Origin: RGIG1668 sp045124495
Lineage (GTDB): Bacteria; Bacillota; Clostridia; Lachnospirales; Lachnospiraceae
Direction of reading: 5' to 3'
NCBI GenBank assembly: GCA_045124495.1
Contig: JBGVLX010000091.1
Coordinates: 1-56,336, forward strand
DNA: 56,336 bases
Shown: positions 34,646-43,566 of the stretch, one piece after another
Numbering within the stretch: the first letter of the stretch is position 1
How the letters are laid out: each line of letters begins with the position of its first letter
Made by a program: the position numbers and the translations under genes
Notes under the pieces: model-generated
Database searches by the model: none
What the model saw: the letters and a program-made list of their open reading frames with translations, nothing else
Told to the model about the DNA's origin: nothing

Positions 34646-35210
34646 TCGAAATACCTTCTTTTTTTCTTCTTTTTCTCTTAATCCTCGGTACCAATACCTC
34701 TTTCAGATATTTTAACGTCTTTTCTTCTCCTTCTTCTGCCAACATATGCAGAAGCTTTTCTAACAAACGTTTCGTATCCGGATGGAGACTGTAATGGTCT
34801 CTTCCTTTTAAATAATAGTCCAAAGGAAAATAATCCTGATACTCTCCACGATTATAGTTTTTACTTGCCGCCACCCGGTCTAAAAACATCTCAACCACAT
34901 ATTTTTCCGGCATCCGGCATCCGGTAAGATGGTTTACATCAGGAGCGTAGTCTGTCCAGAATTCCCAATGATGCTTGTTTCTCCCCTTATGATGTAGCCA
35001 GGCAGATGAAAATCCTTTTTCCTCTCTCTCAGCATTATTGGGACTCCTTTTTCCTGCCTGATAATATTTCACACCCACCAGAAATTCACTGGGGGTATAT
35101 TTTGACAAATCATGTAACAAGCCCTGCTTATAAAGTCCCACTTGAAAGCAGTACTTCATTACCATGAATTTATGCCGGTTAATTGTTTTTAAATGTCCTA
35201 ATATATCCAC
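34626..35210 (-). CDS. DUF5662 family protein
   Basis: A family found in Clostridia, function unknown. The first half is rich in His and Asp: HLKTINRHKFMVMKY, LLHDLSKYTPSEF, SAWLHHKGRNKHHWEFW. These could bind a metal in a helical HD-like fold, but no activity is established. The 194 residues end in a very basic tail (RIKRKRRKKEGISKNKIKK), the last part of which is encoded by the minisatellite at 34521-34645. The tail length may therefore vary between strains. Confidence 0.75.
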   Translation of the reverse strand: MDILGHLKTINRHKFMVMKYCFQVGLYKQGLLHDLSKYTPSEFLVGVKYYQAGKRSPNNAEREEKGFSSAWLHHKGRNKHHWEFWTDYAPDVNHLTGCRMPEKYVVEMFLDRVAASKNYNRGEYQDYFPLDYYLKGRDHYSLHPDTKRLLEKLLHMLAEEGEEKTLKYLKEVLVPRIKRKRRKKEGISKNKIKK

Positions 35211-35442
35211 TGCTTTTTCGTCCTTTTTTTACATTTCATTTCAAGTTTCTCTGATGCTTAATGTTATTATTTTATCATATAATCCCCGAAACTGCAAACC
35301 TCAGTAACCCATCATGTAAGGCAGATTGCAACAAGGAAAAACATGTTATGATTTACAGGTTGCAGTAAGCCAGATACACGTTACTGTTTACAGGTACCAA
35401 TAACAATAATGTTACTATTCACATGTAAGCAGCGAAACGACT
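35211..35442. other. Intergenic stretch with imperfect 18-20 bp repeats
   Basis: No gene seen. Three imperfect direct copies of a motif like GTTACTGTTTACAGGTA lie at 35345-35363, 35380-35398 and 35411-35429. A degenerate inverted repeat (CTGCAAACCT near 35292 and AGGTTGCAG near 35357) overlaps them. Similar single copies occur near 23186 and 44280. These may belong to a short dispersed intergenic repeat family. Confidence 0.5.
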
Positions 35443-36195
35443 TTATATATATCTGTCATAAATCACCATAATTCTCCCTTTCTTCGTTTCACCACATATC
35501 TGCTTAAAACAGATTTTCCCAAAGCCCCGGACACTAATGATACTGCCTTCTTTTACTTTTGCACTGTTATTTTCTACCAAAGTATAATCCAGAAAAACCT
35601 TTTTTCCTCGGAAATATTCTAGTACTTCTTTTCTGGATAATTTAAACACTGCACATATCAATGCGTCGAGTCGCAAAGAAGCAACAATCACTTTTTCCTC
35701 CTTTATGTTTGGCACACATTCCGGTATTGCTAAATCTACGATTTCACACTTTACATTGGTATTTCTGACTTTTTCAAGGTGTTCTAGTATAAAATTCGAA
35801 ATACTGTTTTCACAATACACATATGCAAATTTGTCCTTAACTATAATATCTCCTATAACGTTTCGCTCTATGCCAAGATGCATAATCGCTCCGAGAACAT
35901 CCCTATGGGAAAAATCCTTCGCAAACTTCAACATCAAAGGAGAAATCTTAATTAACTGAATCGGGAACTCACTATCATATCCCAGCTCTTTTGCATTACC
36001 AAACCCTACCATTTTTCTTTCAGAGTTTTCGTTTCCACCAAAGATCTGATAAGTATAAGCTTCAAAATCACTTTTTCTGCTAAGAAACAGGCTTAATTCT
36101 TCCGGATTTAAAAAATGAGTATAGGTATATAAATTATTACGATATGATTTCTCTGCCAAATCCATAATTCGTTTTATCAGCCATTCTGTTTCCAT
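35443..36195 (-). CDS. ylmH: YlmH-family S4-domain RNA-binding protein
   Basis: Related to YlmH, which in B. subtilis lies in the division cluster next to divIVA and has been linked to rescue of stalled ribosomes. The N-terminal part carries the YlmH region (HFLNPEELSLF, GYDSEFPIQLIKISP, SHRDVLGAIMHLGIERNVIGDI). The C-terminal S4 domain has ASLRLDALICAVFKLSRKEVLEYF. The start at 36195 (250 residues) has GGAGG 5 bases before it; a start 7 codons earlier is weaker. It stands alone here, without the division genes. Confidence 0.88.
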   Translation of the reverse strand: METEWLIKRIMDLAEKSYRNNLYTYTHFLNPEELSLFLSRKSDFEAYTYQIFGGNENSERKMVGFGNAKELGYDSEFPIQLIKISPLMLKFAKDFSHRDVLGAIMHLGIERNVIGDIIVKDKFAYVYCENSISNFILEHLEKVRNTNVKCEIVDLAIPECVPNIKEEKVIVASLRLDALICAVFKLSRKEVLEYFRGKKVFLDYTLVENNSAKVKEGSIISVRGFGKICFKQICGETKKGRIMVIYDRYI

Positions 36196-36239
36196 GTTTT
36201 CCTCCGTTTCATCCATGTTTCAATTCTGCTAAAAGTATA

Positions 36240-36325
36240 ATAAGCCGATGTATCCAGAATCTTCAAACATCCAAGTCCTTCCGTTGGGACTCCCTTGGAT
36301 CATTTTGGTTCATACATCAGCTTAT
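36240..36325 (-). terminator. Branched terminator-like structure after the AI-2E gene
   Basis: An outer 14-bp stem with one mismatch (36240-36253 and 36312-36325) encloses a second hairpin (36269-36278 with 36287-36300, with a bulge). The minus-strand tail is A/U-rich. It lies 46 bases past the stop at 36372 and ahead of ylmH, so it probably ends that operon. Confidence 0.55.
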
Positions 36326-36371
36326 CATATTTTACTTTAAACCCAACTCTATTTATAAATCATAAAATCTT

Positions 36372-37718
36372 TTAATATCGGCTGGTTTCCTTCGGCATAC
36401 CTTTCTTTTCTAATTTTGCTTCCACTACACGCTTAATCAAATAGTAGATTACCGCAAATGTTGGAACACCGATTAGCATGCCTATGAATCCGAACAATCC
36501 ACCACCTACCAAAATGGCAAACATGACCCAAAACGGTGACAAGCCTGTGGAGTCTCCCAAAATCATAGGACCAATCACATTGCCATCTAATTGCTGGAGT
36601 AAAATAATAAAAATTCCTAAATAGATTCCAACCTTAAAATCAACCAGCATAATCAATATTACACAAGGAATTCCTCCAATAAATGGACCAAAGAAAGGAA
36701 TCACATTGGTAACACCCACGATTACACTAATCAATACCTTATATTTCTCCAGATCCATAAAAGATACACCTGCGTAACAAAGCATTCCTATAATAAAAGA
36801 ATCGATGATCTTTCCATTGATAAACCCGCTGTATGTTTTGTGACAATACTGTATGATTTCAAATAAAACGCCGGCTTTCTTTTGTGGTAAAAATGCATAA
36901 CACATTTTTCTTCCCACTTTTGCAAAATGATCTTTACTGGTCATAACATAAATGGCAACAAAAATACCAATTAAAAAGTTTTTCAAAACGTTGAAAACGC
37001 TGATTAATCCTGAGGTAAAAGAAACTGCAAGTACATTCAGGGCATTTAATAACTCTGTCTGCATCCAGTTTTCCAAATAACTTACTGCTGAATTAAATAA
37101 ATCATTTATGGTATGATTAAATTCCGTATCTCCTGAAAACTTTTTATTCACCCAATCCACTAATTTATTCAGTTTATCCGGAAATTCCTTTACAATCTCC
37201 TGCGCACTAGTAATAAACTGTGGCACAACCGTCATCAGTAAAAAGGCAATCATTAAAATTCCTATACTAATGGATAGAAAAATTCCCATATTTTTTGCAA
37301 ACTTACGATATTTTTTCCCCGGTTCTTTTTTTAGCTTAAGTATTCTGATTTCCACGAATTTCTCTACCGGGTTTAGCAAATAAGCCATTACAATACCTAA
37401 CGTAATCGGTTGTAACACACTTGCAAACTTACTTATAAGAACTGCTACTTTATCAATGCGGAATAAAAAAAAGAAGAACAACATAGAAAGAATGATCACT
37501 AAAAAGCTTCCAATATTCTTTTTGGTCAGCCTCCAGTTAAAAGAATGTGCATATTCATTTTCTTCTACCAAAATCACCTGGGTATTATGATCAAAGTCTT
37601 GATTCACCGTGCTATTCATAGTATCCTCTGATACTTCTGCTTCATTTTGTGTATCATCCTTTGCATTCCGTTTCTGCTCATTCACTTCTTCCTGCTTATT
37701 TCGTTCTTTTTTTGCCAT
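36372..37718 (-). CDS. AI-2E family (PerM/YdiK-type) transporter
   Basis: A membrane protein with about eight hydrophobic segments. The family includes E. coli TqsA (autoinducer-2 export) and Na+/H+ antiporters, so the substrate is uncertain. Marks: LQPITLGIVMAYLLNPV, a long central amphipathic region, KIIDSFIIGMLCY, VGVTNVIPFFGPFIGGIPC and LDGNVIGPMILGDSTGLSP. The start at 37718 (448 residues) has GGGAG 7 bases upstream. A longer frame begins at a GTG overlapping the yfbR stop. The first 65 residues are hydrophilic and cytoplasmic. Confidence 0.88.
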   Translation of the reverse strand: MAKKERNKQEEVNEQKRNAKDDTQNEAEVSEDTMNSTVNQDFDHNTQVILVEENEYAHSFNWRLTKKNIGSFLVIILSMLFFFFLFRIDKVAVLISKFASVLQPITLGIVMAYLLNPVEKFVEIRILKLKKEPGKKYRKFAKNMGIFLSISIGILMIAFLLMTVVPQFITSAQEIVKEFPDKLNKLVDWVNKKFSGDTEFNHTINDLFNSAVSYLENWMQTELLNALNVLAVSFTSGLISVFNVLKNFLIGIFVAIYVMTSKDHFAKVGRKMCYAFLPQKKAGVLFEIIQYCHKTYSGFINGKIIDSFIIGMLCYAGVSFMDLEKYKVLISVIVGVTNVIPFFGPFIGGIPCVILIMLVDFKVGIYLGIFIILLQQLDGNVIGPMILGDSTGLSPFWVMFAILVGGGLFGFIGMLIGVPTFAVIYYLIKRVVEAKLEKKGMPKETSRY

Positions 37719-37761
37719 AACTGCACTCCCTGTTTCTTTTTCATCTATATTCAGACTATCA

Positions 37762-38343
37762 TCATTCACTTAATTCATCTAGTGTTCTTCCATAGGCAGG
37801 TAAAAATTCCTTCATGAAAATTTTTACTTCCTCCAGCTGTATCTCATTTAATTGTTCATATATCGTTTGTTTTGCTGTGGAAAACTCTTTATTACCGGCA
37901 TTTTCCTCTTCAATGCATTTAATATAAGCAGATAGCTTGTCTGCACCCTTAACCAGTTTCCATAACATAATCTCCTCATCCTGAGGAAAAAAGATACTAA
38001 AATAAGATTCCTTCATATCCTCCGGTAACATGTGAAGCAGCTTTTCGCATGCCACCTTTTCCACTTCTTTATATGCATCCTTTATTTTGTCATTGGCATA
38101 TTTTACGGGAGTAGGCATATCACCTGTAATGATTTCATTTGCATCATGATAAAGACCAATTAAAGCCGCTTTTTCTGCATTATAGTTCTTTCCCAATCTC
38201 TTATTTCCTATCACAGCCAAAGCATGTGCCAGCATGCTCACTTCCATGGAATGCTCACTAATCGTTTCCTGTCTTGCATTACGCATCAGTGCCCACCGGT
38301 CAATATATTTCATCCTTGACATCATTGCAAAAAACTGATTCAT
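37762..38343 (-). CDS. YfbR-like HD-domain 5'-deoxynucleotidase
   Basis: Removes phosphate from deoxynucleoside monophosphates, as does E. coli YfbR. The HD-type ligands and substrate motifs are present: RWALMRNARQETISEHSMEV, GLYHDANEIITGDMPTPVKY and VKGADKLSAYIKC. The start at 38343 (193 residues) has GGAGG 7-8 bases before it. It lies 42 bases after the papain-like gene and 43 bases before the AI-2E gene, so it is within an operon. Confidence 0.9.
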   Translation of the reverse strand: MNQFFAMMSRMKYIDRWALMRNARQETISEHSMEVSMLAHALAVIGNKRLGKNYNAEKAALIGLYHDANEIITGDMPTPVKYANDKIKDAYKEVEKVACEKLLHMLPEDMKESYFSIFFPQDEEIMLWKLVKGADKLSAYIKCIEEENAGNKEFSTAKQTIYEQLNEIQLEEVKIFMKEFLPAYGRTLDELSE

Positions 38344-38385
38344 TTGAATTTCCTCCACATATAGCAACCTGTCCGGTCAGACCTG

Positions 38386-39069
38386 CTAACGTAACGCCAA
38401 ATCTTTAGGACTCATATTTGCAAAATCAAATGCATTTACAGTAAAATTTTCAAAATCTAAAGTTTCAATTTCATTGGTTAATATATCCCAGTTTCTAGGT
38501 ACCCATGAACTTCTGTAATTTCTGATTTTTCCTTTATAGATCCTAGATAACTTCGGACATATCCGAAAGTCTTTCGGCCGCACCAGACCGCAGTTTTTAT
38601 GAAACAAATCAATGCCACTCTTTTCAAGTATATATGCAACAAACTGTGAGCAAAAGTATTGTGTTTTTCGCACCACCGGTCTATGTATCATGGCACCTAC
38701 AATCCCAAGATAATTATATGTATATATTTCCTGATTATCTTTAAATACCTGTATTTCCTGCTTCAATCTTTCATACTGTAAATCACTTACCTGCAAAGCA
38801 TAAATACTGCATTTTGTCTCTTTGAATTTACCAAAGACACCCTTTTCTATATCTTCTTTAATAAAGCCATTATCCCATGGATTATTTACTCGCTTTCGTG
38901 CAAAACTATACATTTCTCTTAATTCCACATCCAAAGCAATGGAAGCATGGGCATAAGGTTCCCTGGTATACCATCGAATCATCTTTGCCGGAAATGTCGA
39001 TGTCTGTGATAATACCAAAAATACATATTTTTTCTCATCTGAATTATTATGAAGTTGCAATTTGTTCAT
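38386..39069 (-). CDS. Permuted NlpC/P60 papain-like protein
   Basis: The order of catalytic residues is His first (YAHASIALD, near residue 41) and Cys later (YFCSQFVAYIL, near 140). This is the circularly permuted papain fold of the YiiX/LRAT-like group. Such proteins are hydrolases or acyltransferases acting on amides or lipids. The N-terminus KYVFLVLSQTSTFPAKMIRWYTR is the expected first strand and helix. There is no signal peptide, so it is probably cytoplasmic. The 227 residues begin at an ATG with AGAGGAA upstream. The substrate is unknown. Confidence 0.75.
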   Translation of the reverse strand: MNKLQLHNNSDEKKYVFLVLSQTSTFPAKMIRWYTREPYAHASIALDVELREMYSFARKRVNNPWDNGFIKEDIEKGVFGKFKETKCSIYALQVSDLQYERLKQEIQVFKDNQEIYTYNYLGIVGAMIHRPVVRKTQYFCSQFVAYILEKSGIDLFHKNCGLVRPKDFRICPKLSRIYKGKIRNYRSSWVPRNWDILTNEIETLDFENFTVNAFDFANMSPKDLALR

Positions 39070-39111
39070 GATTTTGATTCCTCTGTTTCCTATCCTTAAT
39101 TCGCTATTTCT

Positions 39112-39984
39112 TTATTCTTGTTTCGCCATTTTTTCTTCCCTGGTTACAAGTTCTTTCAGATCCCTCATCTTATTTTTAATTCGATCCGGAGTGGCCTTAT
39201 CCACCAATATGAGGCTAATCCAGCGTTTCGAAACCTGATACTGTCCGCATCTTCTGGCAAGGTCTGCCATGATGCACATTACTGTATACTGGTTCATGCC
39301 ACACATCGGAAATGGTTCGTTGGAAAATGCCGCATCAAATCCGGCATAGGCCTTTAATAATAAATTCTTTTCTTCTTTTAATAATTCCTTTTCAATCTGC
39401 TTTGCCTTCGATCCCTCTAACGAAAGGTTTTCTCTTTTTCCCCTTAACATCCATGCAAGCTTTAAGCAATTATATGCCTTTTCACTGTCTTTTCCACCTT
39501 TTACAACCGTACAAAGCAACGCCATCTTATGTCTTAAAATGGCTTCATCATAGGAATATACCTGTAAATCATTATTAATCCCTTTAAAGCTCGATGAAAT
39601 CTTCTCTTTTATGAGTTTCTGCTGTCTAAGCATGATACCCTGGAAAAATTTCGTCAATGCAGCATAACCACATTGCTCACAAACCACTGCATCATACTTT
39701 AAAGGATCCATCTTTTCATATATCGGTCTTAAATCCGTATCTACCGTCGATGACCGTAATTTACCAAGCCGGACAGCCAGTACCTTATTTTCATGATCAC
39801 AAACCGGACATTGATATGTCTTAAAAAATAACATCTCTTCCTCATGAAATTCTTCTTCTTTATCCTCTTTATCCACTTCCTGTGGCTTTTTTTCTTCGAA
39901 TATCTGTATCCCGTCTAATGAATCAAATCCTAATGCTTCCAAGCCAGAAAATAAATTCATTTCATCCACTACCAATACCTCCAT
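39112..39984 (-). CDS. DUF2225 family zinc-ribbon protein
   Basis: Function unknown. A probable metal site is formed by CPVCDHENK (near 59-62) and CEQCGYAA (near 102-105). The rest is alpha-helical, like tetratricopeptide repeats (AILRHKMALLCTVVKGGKDSEKAYNCLKLAWMLR). A short acidic stretch lies near 35-50. The ATG at 39984 follows AAAGGAT; a GTG five codons later has a better GGAGG spacing and could be the true start. It lies between glnS and the papain-like gene in the same direction. Confidence 0.8.
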   Translation of the reverse strand: MEVLVVDEMNLFSGLEALGFDSLDGIQIFEEKKPQEVDKEDKEEEFHEEEMLFFKTYQCPVCDHENKVLAVRLGKLRSSTVDTDLRPIYEKMDPLKYDAVVCEQCGYAALTKFFQGIMLRQQKLIKEKISSSFKGINNDLQVYSYDEAILRHKMALLCTVVKGGKDSEKAYNCLKLAWMLRGKRENLSLEGSKAKQIEKELLKEEKNLLLKAYAGFDAAFSNEPFPMCGMNQYTVMCIMADLARRCGQYQVSKRWISLILVDKATPDRIKNKMRDLKELVTREEKMAKQE

Positions 39985-40004
39985 AATTTATCCTTTTCCC
40001 TCAT

Positions 40005-40025
40005 GATTCAGGTTGTGAATCATCC
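40005..40025. repeat. Short perfect hairpin between glnS and the DUF2225 gene
   Basis: An 8-bp perfect inverted repeat (40005-40012 and 40018-40025) with a 5-base loop, without a U run. It may slow or partly stop transcription from glnS. Confidence 0.5.
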
Positions 40026-40032
40026 GGGACTA

Positions 40033-41691
40033 CTACTTTTTGTATGAGCTTTTCAAAGAAACAATCCGGTTAAATACAAGTGACTCCTCCGTGCTATCCT
40101 TTAAATCCACACAGAAATATCCATGACGTAAAAATTGGAAACGATCCAATGGTTTTGCATCTTTTAATGCAGGTTCCACATAACATTCCTTCATCACCAC
40201 CAGTGAATTCGGGTTTAAATTAAGCGTACCATCTTCATTTAGTTTTCCTTTTTCTTCATCGATGATATTTTCATATAATCTTACTTCCGCTTTTACCGCC
40301 TGAGAAGCATCCACCCAATGAATGGTTCCCTTTACTTTTCTTTCCGCAAATCCGCTTCCACTCTTTGTAGCAGGGTCGTAAGTACAGTGAACTTCCACTA
40401 CATTTCCATTTTCATCCTTTACAAAATCTGTACAGGTAACAAAATACGCATTCTTCAAACGTACTTCATTTCCCGGGAACAATCTGAAATATTTCTTTGG
40501 TGGTTCTTCCATAAAATCTTCTCTTTCGATATAAAGCACTTTTGAAAATGGCACCTGACGTTTTCCCATTTCCTCGTTTTCCTGGTTATTCTCTACATCA
40601 AGATATTCTACCTGACCTTCTGGATAATTATCAATCACCAGTTTAATTGGATCTAATACTGCCATCATACGGTTACATTTCATCTTTAAATCTTCACGGA
40701 TACAGTATTCAAACATGGCATAATCAGAAGAACTTTGAGCCTTGGATACACCAGAAAGTTCCATAAACATCTGAATGGATTCCTTTGTAAAGCCTCTTCT
40801 TCTAAGGGCACTTAAGGAAACCAGTCGAGGGTCATCCCATCCATCTACAATTCCATCTTCTACTAATTTCTTAATATATCTCTTACCGGTAACCACATTT
40901 GTTAAATATAACTTTGCAAATTCGATCTGTTGCGGCTTATTTTCAAATTCCAGTTCATTGATCACCCAGTCATAAAGAGGTCTGTGGTCTTCGAATTCCA
41001 AAGTACAAATAGAGTGGGTTACTCCCTCCACTGCATCTTCAATTGGATGAGCAAAATCGTACATTGGATAAATGCACCACTTGTCCTTCGTATTATGATG
41101 AGACATACGGGCAACACGGTAAATCACGGGATCCCTCATGTTTATGTTACCGGAAGCCATATCTATCTTAGCTCTCAATACTTTAGAACCATCTTCAAAT
41201 TCGCCATTCTTCATTCGTTCAAACAAGTCCAGATTTTCTTCAATGGAACGATTACGATAAGGACTTTCCTTACCAGGTTCTTTTAAAGTTCCTCTATATT
41301 CGCGAATCTCCTCTGCTGATAAATCACACACATAAGCTTTTCCCTTTTTAATTAACTTAACCGCACCTTCATACATGGCATCAAAATAATCCGATGCATA
41401 AAAAATATGGTCTTCAAAATCTGCCCCTAACCATTCTACATCCTTACGAATGGACTCCACAAACTCTGTTTTCTCTTTCATAGGATTCGTATCGTCAAAT
41501 CTTAAATTAAACTGACCACCGTATTTCTTTGCCAGACCATAGTTTAATAAGATGGACTTAGCATGTCCAATGTGAAGGTAACCATTCGGCTCCGGCGGAA
41601 AACGGGTTACAATCTTCGTACACTTTCCTTCTTCTAAATCTTTTTCAATGATTTGTTCTATAAAATTCTTAGATACTACTTCATTTTCCAT
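40033..41691 (-). CDS. glnS: Glutaminyl-tRNA synthetase
   Basis: Charges tRNA-Gln directly. Class I synthetase: FPPEPNGYLHIGHAKS holds HIGH (40-43), followed by FDDTNP, EDHRPLYDWVINEL and LSALRRRGF. The anticodon-binding beta barrels form the C-terminal half up to 552 residues. The KMSKS loop, usually VMSKRKL or VTSKRKL, appears as VTGKRYIKK, so the Ser before Lys-Arg is replaced by Gly. Many Clostridia also use the GatCAB route, and this gene alone does not say which is used. Confidence 0.95.
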   Translation of the reverse strand: MENEVVSKNFIEQIIEKDLEEGKCTKIVTRFPPEPNGYLHIGHAKSILLNYGLAKKYGGQFNLRFDDTNPMKEKTEFVESIRKDVEWLGADFEDHIFYASDYFDAMYEGAVKLIKKGKAYVCDLSAEEIREYRGTLKEPGKESPYRNRSIEENLDLFERMKNGEFEDGSKVLRAKIDMASGNINMRDPVIYRVARMSHHNTKDKWCIYPMYDFAHPIEDAVEGVTHSICTLEFEDHRPLYDWVINELEFENKPQQIEFAKLYLTNVVTGKRYIKKLVEDGIVDGWDDPRLVSLSALRRRGFTKESIQMFMELSGVSKAQSSSDYAMFEYCIREDLKMKCNRMMAVLDPIKLVIDNYPEGQVEYLDVENNQENEEMGKRQVPFSKVLYIEREDFMEEPPKKYFRLFPGNEVRLKNAYFVTCTDFVKDENGNVVEVHCTYDPATKSGSGFAERKVKGTIHWVDASQAVKAEVRLYENIIDEEKGKLNEDGTLNLNPNSLVVMKECYVEPALKDAKPLDRFQFLRHGYFCVDLKDSTEESLVFNRIVSLKSSYKK

Positions 41692-41832
41692 GACATTTTC
41701 TCCTAATTCCGTATAGTTTGTTATGTGATTCTACATTATCTGTGACTATCGTTTTATTTTTAAGTCCACTTCTCATAATTTCCATTTTAACACGAATTGG
41801 TATATATTAAAAGAGATTTTTTTATGAAATAT

Positions 41833-41939
41833 AAAAAAGGGCTGTCACACCTGGAAAAATAGATACGGAATATGAATCGTTTCAAAATAATTTCTTCCAT
41901 ATCCTGTGTTATTTACACTTCAGGGGAGAGCCCTTTTTA
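41833..41939. terminator. Bidirectional terminator region after floT
   Basis: An outer 11-bp perfect pair (41833-41843 and 41929-41939), with A run and T run on opposite sides, encloses about 85 bases that can form further pairs. It lies 37 bases past the floT stop. The remaining part of 41692-41976 should hold the glnS promoter, but I see no strong one. Confidence 0.65.
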
Positions 41940-41976
41940 TATCTTAGTCTATTCTTTTATCTTACTTCTTTTTTAC

Positions 41977-43554
41977 TTATTCTTTTTCCTTCGCAATCTG
42001 AACCACCGGTGCCTCTACACCGGTAACATTAATATTTCTGGTAACCTGAGCATCATAACCTTTTGCCTTAATCAGGTCGCTTAAATCTACTCCTGTTACT
42101 TCCTTCATGGATTCAAAAACCTGTGCCATCACTCCGGTTACATTACCGGCAACGTTATTTACCCCAGAGCCATTTCCATTATCCATAATTAAAATCTTAT
42201 CAATTTGTGATAATGGCTGTGCAATCTTTCCTGCCATATCCGGTAATACCTGAATCAACATTTCTGCAACAGCAGCACCGGTATATTGCTGGTAAGCTTC
42301 TGCTTTCTTCTGCATGGCTTCTGCTTCTGCAATACCTTTGGCACGAATCGCCTCTGCTTCCGCCTTACCTTTCTGGCTGATGACATCCGCTTCCGCCTGA
42401 CCGGTAGTTTTAATCGCTTCCGCCTCTGCCATAGCCTTAACTTTCTGTGCTTCCGCCTCGGCAATGGCAAATTTCTTCTTTGCTTCTGCTTCTGCTTCCG
42501 CCTCAGCAATCTTACGATACTTTTCAGAATCCGCCATGGTCTGTTGCTTTTCTTTTTCCGCGATAGCAGGTTCTACAACCTCTGCACGAAGACTTTCCTT
42601 CTTACGTTCTGCCTGCTTTTGAGCAAGTTCGATATTTTTTTGTTCTTTTACGATATCGATTTGAACCTGTGCTGCCTCAATGTCTTTTTGTCTTTCCTGC
42701 TTTAATAATTCTGCATCTAATTGGGCTGCAATGACCTCTTTCTGGGTAATGTTCTTCTGGATATCATAGGCAGCATCTGCTTTCGCTTTCGCAGCCTGTT
42801 GTTCCTGCATGTAAGAAGCTTCCTGTACCTGTTTTAACTTATTCGCTTCCGCAATTTCTGTTTCTGCCTGTAATCTTGCCTGCTCACCGGCACGTCTCGC
42901 TTTGGAAGTTTCAATCTGAGCTTCTCTGTTGGCTTCTGCTTTCGCAATTTCAGCATCCTTCTTCTTTTCCGCAATCTGCTTTACACCTAACGCCTGTATG
43001 TAGCCGTTACTGTCATTAATGTCCTTAATGGTGAAAACTTTTACTTCCAGACCCATTTCCATTAATTCAGTACCAACCACTTCCTGTACTTTGGATGCAA
43101 AGGTTTCTCTGTCTCTGTAAATCTCTTCTACTGTCATAGTAGAAACGATTTCACGCAACTTACCTTCCAAAACGTTGGTAGCGGTATTTTTAATGGATGC
43201 TTCAATCTGAGTTTCGTTCTTTCCTGTAAACTGCTCAATGGCATTAAAAATCGCATTCTGCTCATTCTTAACCTTAATAACCGCAGTACCAACGACTGCA
43301 ATAGGTACACCCTGAGATGACATACTCTCATCTGTTACTACATCAATCTGAATGTTACCAAGTGAGATATAATCAATTCGTTCTAAAACCGGAATGACCA
43401 ATCCACCACCACCGGTAATAATCTTCTTACGAAGACCGGTAACAACTGCCGCCTTGTCCTGCGGAACCTTCTTCCACATAGAAAGGATAATGGACAGGAT
43501 AATAAATACTCCAATAACAACCAGTAAAATAACCAACAATTCTCCAAATTCCAT
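41977..43554 (-). CDS. floT: Flotillin (FloT/YqiK type)
   Basis: Scaffold protein of membrane microdomains. One N-terminal membrane segment (LLVILLVVIGVFIILSIIL, 6-24) is followed by an SPFH/PHB domain (DKAAVVTGLRKKIITGGGGLVIPV; TVEEIYRDRETF). A long Ala/Glu-rich coiled coil runs from about 200 to 430 (repeats such as AEAEAEAKKKFAIAEAEA). A C-terminal region rich in Gly and Asn completes 525 residues. It starts 12 bases after the NfeD-like gene, the usual partner. Confidence 0.95.
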   Translation of the reverse strand: MEFGELLVILLVVIGVFIILSIILSMWKKVPQDKAAVVTGLRKKIITGGGGLVIPVLERIDYISLGNIQIDVVTDESMSSQGVPIAVVGTAVIKVKNEQNAIFNAIEQFTGKNETQIEASIKNTATNVLEGKLREIVSTMTVEEIYRDRETFASKVQEVVGTELMEMGLEVKVFTIKDINDSNGYIQALGVKQIAEKKKDAEIAKAEANREAQIETSKARRAGEQARLQAETEIAEANKLKQVQEASYMQEQQAAKAKADAAYDIQKNITQKEVIAAQLDAELLKQERQKDIEAAQVQIDIVKEQKNIELAQKQAERKKESLRAEVVEPAIAEKEKQQTMADSEKYRKIAEAEAEAEAKKKFAIAEAEAQKVKAMAEAEAIKTTGQAEADVISQKGKAEAEAIRAKGIAEAEAMQKKAEAYQQYTGAAVAEMLIQVLPDMAGKIAQPLSQIDKILIMDNGNGSGVNNVAGNVTGVMAQVFESMKEVTGVDLSDLIKAKGYDAQVTRNINVTGVEAPVVQIAKEKE

Positions 43555-43566
43555 GTTATTCTCCTC

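Noticed and set aside
34475..34681. Plus-strand frame of 68 hydrophobic residues
   Set aside because: It is produced by the TCTTATTTCTTTG minisatellite and has no ribosome binding site.
35344..35429. Regularly spaced repeats that could suggest a CRISPR array
   Set aside because: Only three copies, poorly conserved, with spacings of about 15 bases between copies and no cas genes.
42255..42705. Long open frames on both strands within floT (139 codons on plus)
   Set aside because: They mirror the Ala/Glu-rich coiled-coil repeats of floT in other frames.
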